The notes beneath the pieces were generated by a model. The model made no database searches, had not been told where the DNA came from, and saw only the letters and a program-made list of their open reading frames with translations. The position numbers and the translations under genes were made by a program. Shown here piece after piece: positions 6,563 to 11,681 of a stretch of DNA of 11,681 bases. This DNA comes from Desulfobacterales bacterium (GTDB taxonomy: Bacteria; Desulfobacterota; Desulfobacteria; Desulfobacterales; DAOWNP01), in assembly GCA_030149595.1 (NCBI GenBank), contig JASFBI010000014.1:1-11681 (forward strand), in the 5' to 3' direction. The first letter of the stretch is position 1. Each line of letters begins with the position of its first letter.

Positions 6563-8779
6563 ATGATAAGCAAAGAACTTAGTGCAGCACTTGGTTTTGC
6601 AGTAAAAGAAGCAAAGAAGAGACGTCATGAATATGTGTGTGTAGAACATGTTTTATATGCCATTCTTTACGACAGCTCAGGAAAAGAGATAATTGAACAC
6701 TGCGGAGGAAATATAGAAAAAATAAAATCCAGCCTGCTTAAATATTTTACAAAACATGTTGAGTGTATTGATAATGCTGAAGATTACAATCTTCAACAGA
6801 CAATAGGTTTTCAAAGGGTAATACAAAGAGCTGTAAGTCATGTTAAGTCAGCAGAAAAAGAAAAAGTTGCTGTTGGAGATATTCTGGCATCTATTTTACT
6901 GGAAAGTAACTCCCATGCAGCATATTTTTTAATAAATGAAAATATAAGCAGAATTGATGTATTGAACTATATTTCACACGGTATTTCAAAAGAGACTTTG
7001 AATAAAGAGAGTACCCAGGGGAAAAAGAAAATAGTAAATCCCCTGACCATTTATACAACCAACCTTGTTAAAGAAGCAGAAAAAGGCAATTTAGATCCTT
7101 TAATAGGCCGTGACACCGAAATAAGCAGAACTATTCAGGTTTTATGCAGAAGAAGAAAAAACAATCCAATATTTGTAGGTGAACCTGGAGTAGGTAAAAC
7201 AGCTATGGCAGAGGGATTGGCACAAAGCATAGCTTTTGATAAAATCCCTGATTTCCTGAAAAACACCAGTATTTATTCACTTGATTTAGGTGCTCTTCTT
7301 GCGGGTACTAAATTTAGAGGAGATTTTGAGCAGCGTTTAAAAAATATAATCTCTGCATTAAAACAGAAAAAAAAGGCAATACTGTTTATTGATGAAATCC
7401 ATACCATTATAGGTGCAGGTGCTACAAGCAGCGGTACAATGGACGCTTCTAACATATTAAAACCTGTTCTTGCAAACAAGCAGATTCAGTGTATAGGTTC
7501 TACAACCTATGAAGAATACAACAACCAGTTTAATAAAGACAGAGCCTTTTCAAGACGATTTGAAAAAATAGAAATTTCAGAGCCTGATGTAGCAGACACC
7601 TATAAAATTTTAACAGGATTAAAGTCATACTACGAAAAACACCATGATATAATTTATACAGATAAATCTCTAAAAGCTGCAGCAGAACTCTCAGCAAAAT
7701 ATATAAATGATAAATTTATGCCGGATAAGGCAATAGATGTTATTGATGAAGTAGGTGCATATGTCAGATTAAATAGTTCTGCCAGTAAAAAATCCATTAA
7801 TGTTACAGATATTGAAACAATAGTTTCCCAGATGGCAAAAATACCGTCTCAAAGTGTATCTTCCAATGATAAAACAAACCTTAAATCATTAGGAAGGAGA
7901 TTAAAAGATGTTGTTTTTGGACAGGATACCGCAATAGATGCTCTTGTCTCTTCAATTAAGCGTTCCCGTGCAGGCCTTGGTAAAACAGAAAGCACCATTG
8001 GTTCATTTTTATTTACAGGACCTACCGGAGTAGGTAAAACCGAAGTTTCAAAACAGCTTGCCCAGGTACTTGGGATTGAATTTATCAGATTTGACATGAG
8101 CGAATACATGGAAAAACATGCAGTTGCCCGTTTAATCGGAGCTCCTCCAGGATATATAGGGCATGATCAGGGTGGACAGCTAACAGATAAAATACGTAAA
8201 CATCCATACAGCATACTTCTTTTAGATGAAATAGAAAAAGCACACCCTGATATTTTTAATATTTTACTGCAAATAATGGATCATGCTACATTAACAGATA
8301 ATAACGGCAAAAAAGCAGATTTTAGAAATGTAGTTGTTATTATGACATCAAATGCGGGAACCAGAGAAATGAGTACTAAAACAATTGGTTTTTCAGCAGA
8401 TAAAAGAGATACACAAAGCAAAGGGCAAAAAGCCATTGAAAAATTTTTCAGCCCTGAATTCAGAAACAGGTTAGATAATACAATAACATTCGCATCTTTA
8501 CCTCACTCAGTTATAAAACAGGTTGTAAAAAAGTTTTTAAACCAGCTGAAACAACAGCTTTTTGAAAAAAAAGTATCACTTATCACCACGCCTTCAGCTG
8601 TAAGTTTCCTTGCAAATGAGGGTTATGATCCAATATATGGAGCACGTCCCATAGAGCGCTTAATACAAACTGAAATAAAAGACTCTTTGTCAGATGAGAT
8701 TCTTTTTGGAAAACTTGTAAATGGCGGAAAAATTACCATAGGAATCAAAAACAAAAAACTTAAATTTTCATACGCATAA
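6563..8779 (+). CDS. clpA: ClpA, AAA+ unfoldase of the ClpAP protease
   Basis: ClpA unfolds substrates, including those brought by ClpS, and feeds them to the ClpP peptidase. The 738-residue protein has the Clp N-domain (about 1-145), then AAA module 1 with Walker A GEPGVGKT (206-213), Walker B FIDE (275-278) and the RRF arginine-finger area (331-333). AAA module 2 has Walker A GPTGVGKT (486-493), Walker B LLDEIE (553-558) and FRNR (633-636). The ClpP-docking tripeptide is IGF (608-610), so it should partner with ClpP. There is no coiled-coil middle domain between the modules, which separates it from ClpB and ClpC. An AAGGA Shine-Dalgarno (6548-6552) overlaps the end of clpS. No clpP gene is in the window. 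The frame is intact and ends with TAA, 19 bp before aat. Confidence 0.96.
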   Translation: MISKELSAALGFAVKEAKKRRHEYVCVEHVLYAILYDSSGKEIIEHCGGNIEKIKSSLLKYFTKHVECIDNAEDYNLQQTIGFQRVIQRAVSHVKSAEKEKVAVGDILASILLESNSHAAYFLINENISRIDVLNYISHGISKETLNKESTQGKKKIVNPLTIYTTNLVKEAEKGNLDPLIGRDTEISRTIQVLCRRRKNNPIFVGEPGVGKTAMAEGLAQSIAFDKIPDFLKNTSIYSLDLGALLAGTKFRGDFEQRLKNIISALKQKKKAILFIDEIHTIIGAGATSSGTMDASNILKPVLANKQIQCIGSTTYEEYNNQFNKDRAFSRRFEKIEISEPDVADTYKILTGLKSYYEKHHDIIYTDKSLKAAAELSAKYINDKFMPDKAIDVIDEVGAYVRLNSSASKKSINVTDIETIVSQMAKIPSQSVSSNDKTNLKSLGRRLKDVVFGQDTAIDALVSSIKRSRAGLGKTESTIGSFLFTGPTGVGKTEVSKQLAQVLGIEFIRFDMSEYMEKHAVARLIGAPPGYIGHDQGGQLTDKIRKHPYSILLLDEIEKAHPDIFNILLQIMDHATLTDNNGKKADFRNVVVIMTSNAGTREMSTKTIGFSADKRDTQSKGQKAIEKFFSPEFRNRLDNTITFASLPHSVIKQVVKKFLNQLKQQLFEKKVSLITTPSAVSFLANEGYDPIYGARPIERLIQTEIKDSLSDEILFGKLVNGGKITIGIKNKKLKFSYA

Positions 8780-8798
8780 TAATTACTTTATTTTTTAT

Positions 8799-9479
8799 AT
8801 GACAATTTACCATTTATCTGAAGAAAACAATCTGTTTCCTGATCCAAACCTTGCTGAACCAGACGGACTAATTGCAGTAGGAGGCGACCTATCAACAAAA
8901 CGATTGGTTGCAGCATATAAAGCAGGTATATTCCCATGGTTTAACTCAAATGACCCTGTATTATGGTGGTCTCCTGATCCCAGATTAGTTTTATTTCCCA
9001 ATGAGATCAAAATTTCAAAAAGTACAAAAAAAATACTAAAAAAACAGATGTTTAATATAACAGTTGATACTGTATTTAAACAGGTAATAACCAAATGTTC
9101 AAAAATAAGAACAGATAGAAATATTGAAACATGGCTTAACAGAAAAATGATAGATGCATACTGCAGACTTTACAGAAAAGGCTTAGCTCACAGCGTTGAA
9201 GTATGGTATGAAAATGAACTTGCTGGAGGACTATACGGAATAGTATTAGGGAGATCTTTTTTTGGCGAGTCCATGTTCTCCACAAAAAGCAATGCATCTA
9301 AAATTGCTCTTATTTATCTATCTTAGATGCTTTCAAAACTCTCTTTTGATATGATAGATTGCCAGGTAAAATCAACTCATCTCCTTAGCTTAGGAGCAAG
9401 AGAGATAAAACGGGAATATTTTTTAAAAATCCTAAAACAATCCATAGAAAAACCAGCAGCTTGGATAAGTACCAGTTAA
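8799..9479 (+). pseudogene. aat: Leucyl/phenylalanyl-tRNA-protein transferase, interrupted by in-frame TAG
   Basis: Aat transfers Leu or Phe from tRNA to proteins beginning with Lys or Arg, creating the N-degrons read by ClpS. The first 175 codons hold the family marks LFPDPNLAEPDGLIAVGGDL (12-31), AGIFPWF (42-48), LWWSPDPR (55-62), FGESMFS (155-161) and ASKIAL (166-171). A TAG at 9324-9326 then stops translation. In the same frame beyond it lie SFDMIDCQ (182-189), THLLSLGAREI and a TAA at 9477-9479. Read through, the protein is 226 residues, close to E. coli Aat (234). The truncated form would lack Asp187 and Gln189, which align with E. coli Asp186 and Gln188, reported as catalytic. It should be inactive unless the TAG is read. 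It is the third gene of the clpS-clpA-aat cluster, and no Shine-Dalgarno is visible. Family identity is firm; functional state is uncertain. Confidence 0.9.
9324..9326 (+). other. In-frame TAG inside aat
   Basis: The codon TAG follows ATT TAT CTA TCT and is immediately followed by ATG (9327-9329). The frame on both sides is conserved Aat sequence. GAG (Glu), AAG (Lys) or CAG (Gln) are one substitution away, and charged residues are usual in this helix. The adjacent ATG could allow re-initiation, but this would yield only a 50-residue fragment. Confidence 0.9.
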
Positions 9480-9560
9480 GTGTATTTTGAGCGATAAACC
9501 AGCTACTACACATTGATTTTAAAAGCAATCTGGAAAAAAGAGTTTTCATTGGAGTGCTAT

Positions 9561-10475
9561 CTATACCCTTGAAAATTTCCCCTGCCAGGTATCTCTTTTT
9601 ATAAATTCTGATTTAATAAGCTCCATGGTGAGTTTTTTATTAAGAGCCCAATAAGGTCCTACCAACTCTCTTGGATGAGGTTCTCCTGTAAGTCTCTGAA
9701 TAATAACATTTTCAGGAAGACGTTCTATAAAGCTTACTACTGTTTCTACATACTCTTTTTGTGTAAGACATTTATACAGCCCTTTATTGTACATATTTTC
9801 AAGCTCTGTGTTTTTAATTATATACAGCACATGAAGTTTTACTCCATTCACAGACAATTTGGAAATAGCATCTGCTGTTTCCAGCATATCCTCTTTTGTT
9901 TCACCAGGAAGTCCTAAAATAGCATGCACACAAATCTTTATTCCTCTGTCTTTTGTAATCTCGACAGCTTTTTTTAAACATGCATAATCATGTCCTCTGT
10001 TTATTATTTTCAATGTTTCATCTTTTGATGTCTGCATACCATATTCAATCCATATAAGATTTTTTTTAGCATACTCCTGTAAAAGCTCCAAAACTTTATT
10101 ATCTACACAATCAGGTCTGGTACCTATGGAAAGACCTATAACATCCTCTACACCAAGTGCTTCATCATACATCTCTTTTAACTTTTCCAAAGGAGCATAC
10201 GTATTGGTAAATGCTTGAAAATATGCAATAAATTTCTTTGCTTTAAATCTTTTTACAACATATTTTTTTGCCCTTAAAATCTGATCTTTAATGGATATTC
10301 CCTGCAAAAGAAAACCTGTACCAGAACCTTTGCTGTTACAGAAAACACATCCACCAAAAGAGATTGTCCCATCCCTGTTTGGACAATTAAATCCTGCATC
10401 CACTGTAATTTTATGTACTCTAAAACCAAATTTATTTTTGAAATAGGAATTTAAATCATTGAATTTTTTATCCAT
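9561..10475 (-). CDS. Radical SAM protein of the TIGR01212 (YhcC/YtqA) family, possible tRNA wobble-uridine modification enzyme
   Basis: The 304-residue protein should bind a 4Fe-4S cluster and cleave S-adenosylmethionine to start a radical reaction. The cluster cysteines are Cys31, Cys43 and Cys46 (CPNRDG...GGCVFC), with the long first spacing of this family instead of the usual CxxxCxxC. Other marks are FQAFTNTYAPLEKLKEMY, GLSIGTRPDC, IEYGMQTS, HAILGLPGET and the C-terminal RLTGEPHPRELVGPYWALNK. To my recollection the B. subtilis member YtqA (MnmL) takes part in turning cmnm5-uridine into nm5-uridine at tRNA position 34. The gene here is divergent from mnmG, whose product with MnmE makes cmnm5-uridine, so the context fits, though the function is inferred. 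A GGGGG Shine-Dalgarno lies about 12 nt before the ATG. The stop is TAG, with TGA five codons on. Confidence 0.88.
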   Translation of the reverse strand: MDKKFNDLNSYFKNKFGFRVHKITVDAGFNCPNRDGTISFGGCVFCNSKGSGTGFLLQGISIKDQILRAKKYVVKRFKAKKFIAYFQAFTNTYAPLEKLKEMYDEALGVEDVIGLSIGTRPDCVDNKVLELLQEYAKKNLIWIEYGMQTSKDETLKIINRGHDYACLKKAVEITKDRGIKICVHAILGLPGETKEDMLETADAISKLSVNGVKLHVLYIIKNTELENMYNKGLYKCLTQKEYVETVVSFIERLPENVIIQRLTGEPHPRELVGPYWALNKKLTMELIKSEFIKRDTWQGKFSRV

Positions 10476-10576
10476 GCCTGATATTTTCCCCCTGTAAATT
10501 TGAATTTATAAATTTTATAATAAAAACAGTGTTACGTAATATATTCGGGTAAATTAAACAATATTTTATTTTTCTT
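10476..10576. promoter_or_regulatory. Divergent promoter region of the radical SAM gene and mnmG
   Basis: This 101-bp spacer must start transcription both ways. On the plus strand TATAAT (10516-10521) is a candidate -10 box for mnmG, with TGTAAA at 10493-10498 as a poor -35 at 17-nt spacing. No clear leftward promoter is seen, and no Shine-Dalgarno precedes mnmG. Confidence 0.4.
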
Positions 10577-11681
10577 ATGTATAATAAAAAGTACGACATA
10601 ATAGTAATAGGTGCAGGACATGCAGGATGTGAAGCTGCTTTATCTGCATCCAGAATGGGGTGTTCTGTCTTAATGTTTGCCATAGATCTCGACAAACTTG
10701 CATCAATGCCATGCAGCCCGTCCATAGGAGGCATGGCAAAGGGACAACTTGTCAAGGAGATTGATGCTCTGGGCGGTGAAATGGCAAAAATCACAGATAA
10801 ATCAGCTATACAGTATAAAACTTTAAATACAAAAAAAGGCCCTGCTGTTCATTCATCCAGAACACAAAATGATAAAAATCTTTATCACAGGGCAATGAAA
10901 TCTGTTATTGAAAAACAGAAAAACCTTGATCTGAAACAGGCTATGATTACCAGCCTTATTATTGAAAACAGAAGTGTTTGCGGAGTTTTGGACAATACAG
11001 GATTTAGTTATCAGGCAAAAGCTGTTATTCTTGCCACAGGAACATTTTTAAGCGGACGTATACACATAGGCCTAAACTCTTTTAAAGCTGGCAGGCAGGG
11101 AGAATGTGCTTCATATGAACTTGCTGCCCAGTTAAAAGCTCTTGGTTTTAAATTAGGCAAAATGAAAACAGGAACACCTCCAAGGTTAGACAAAGACAGT
11201 ATAGATTTTTCAAAATTCCAGGTTCACAGGGGAGATTTTCCACCTGTTCCATTTTCCCATACAACAGAAAAAATTGATCTTCCACAGTTTCCAAGTTATA
11301 TTGGCCACACAAATGAAATAAGCAAGAAAATTATCCAGGACAATATAGGTAAGTCTCCCCTTTACTCAGGAGCCATAAAAGGTATTTCTGCCCGGTACTG
11401 CCCTTCTTTTGAGGACAAAGTTATGAAGTTTCCTGAAAGAGACAGGCACCAGGTTATTTTAGAACCAGAAGGGATTGATACTTCAGAAATTTATGCAAGC
11501 GGGCTTGGAAACAGTATGCCCGCAGAAGTTCAGATAGCATTTGTAAGATCAGTAAAGGGTTTGGAAAATGCTGAAATTATGCGCCCTGCCTATGCAATAG
11601 AGTATGATTACATAAACCCAGTTCAGTTGATGCCTACCCTTGAAACCAAACTTATTCCAGCCCTTTTTATGGCAGGACAAA
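10577..11681 (+). CDS. mnmG: MnmG (GidA), tRNA uridine-34 carboxymethylaminomethyl enzyme, 5' part
   Basis: MnmG binds FAD and, with the GTPase MnmE, builds carboxymethylaminomethyl or aminomethyl groups on wobble uridine 34 of several tRNAs. The window holds the first 368 residues of about 620; the gene runs off the right edge. The FAD-binding loop GAGHAG is at 12-17. Conserved blocks are SMPCSPSIGGMAKGQLVKEI (43-62), TKKGPAVHSSRTQNDK (85-100), ATGTFLSG (153-160), KMKTGTPPRL (195-204) and ARYCPSFEDKVMKF (272-285). Cys46 and Cys275 correspond to the two conserved cysteines of E. coli MnmG (Cys47 and Cys277). The ATG at 10577 gives the normal N-terminus MYNKKYDIIVIGAG. Upstream sequence is pure AT without a Shine-Dalgarno. 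The frame is open to the edge. Confidence 0.97.
   Translation, partial: MYNKKYDIIVIGAGHAGCEAALSASRMGCSVLMFAIDLDKLASMPCSPSIGGMAKGQLVKEIDALGGEMAKITDKSAIQYKTLNTKKGPAVHSSRTQNDKNLYHRAMKSVIEKQKNLDLKQAMITSLIIENRSVCGVLDNTGFSYQAKAVILATGTFLSGRIHIGLNSFKAGRQGECASYELAAQLKALGFKLGKMKTGTPPRLDKDSIDFSKFQVHRGDFPPVPFSHTTEKIDLPQFPSYIGHTNEISKKIIQDNIGKSPLYSGAIKGISARYCPSFEDKVMKFPERDRHQVILEPEGIDTSEIYASGLGNSMPAEVQIAFVRSVKGLENAEIMRPAYAIEYDYINPVQLMPTLETKLIPALFMAGQ

Noticed and set aside
7849..8109. An 86-residue minus-strand ORF inside clpA
   Set aside because: It lies opposite the second Walker A region of clpA, where codon constraints leave the complement open; no independent evidence.
10468..10794. A 108-residue minus-strand ORF across the mnmG start
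   Set aside because: It is antisense to the highly conserved mnmG N-terminus, overlaps the radical SAM start, and resembles no family.
1..11681. A variant genetic code with TGA read as Gly or Trp (as in Gracilibacteria or mycoplasmas)
   Set aside because: No other gene in the window has an in-frame TGA over more than 2,800 codons, and TGG and GGN codons are used normally. A reassigned code in such AT-rich DNA would show many.

Overview
The window reads as chromosomal housekeeping DNA from a Gram-negative bacterium of low G+C (about one third by eye). I infer the Desulfobacterota, close to the Desulfobacteraceae. The inference rests on the short single-domain ArgA-type acetyltransferase, the long 6-phosphofructokinase next to kdsD, the 842-residue SecA with a zinc-binding tail, and a clpS-clpA-aat cluster. 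KdsD implies Kdo and therefore LPS. No phage, plasmid, IS element, CRISPR array, tRNA or rRNA gene was seen.

Layout from left to right. At 1-398 is the 3' end of a class A penicillin-binding protein, interrupted by an in-frame TGA at a position that is normally glycine. Seven bases later, at 406-867, is a short N-acetylglutamate synthase gene (argA). Facing it on the minus strand is a kdsD-pfk pair (3230 down to 929). A 325-bp divergent spacer containing a 55-nt imperfect hairpin leads to secA (3556-6084). A 157-bp extremely AT-rich spacer containing a perfect 17-bp inverted repeat separates secA from clpS (6242-6556), clpA (6563-8779) and aat (8799-9479). aat is split by an in-frame TAG just before its catalytic Asp/Gln residues. 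Convergent to it is a TIGR01212/YtqA-type radical SAM gene (10475 down to 9561). This is divergent from the 5' part of mnmG (10577 to the right edge).

How the genes work together. ClpS, ClpA and Aat form the bacterial N-degron pathway: Aat adds Leu/Phe to basic N-termini, ClpS delivers the tagged protein, and ClpA with ClpP destroys it. Here the recognition and unfolding parts look intact while the tagging enzyme is interrupted. KdsD makes the Kdo precursor arabinose 5-phosphate, and the penicillin-binding protein builds peptidoglycan, so both serve the envelope. SecA exports proteins through SecYEG. MnmG and the radical SAM protein may act successively on the wobble uridine of tRNAs.

The most unusual feature is that two of the nine genes carry one in-frame stop each (TGA and TAG), with fully conserved, in-frame family sequence beyond it. 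Early gene decay or sequence error is the simplest reading. Recoding (selenocysteine, pyrrolysine or suppressor tRNA) is a checkable alternative, since some Desulfobacterota use both extra amino acids. I did not find a convincing entirely new biological system in this window.
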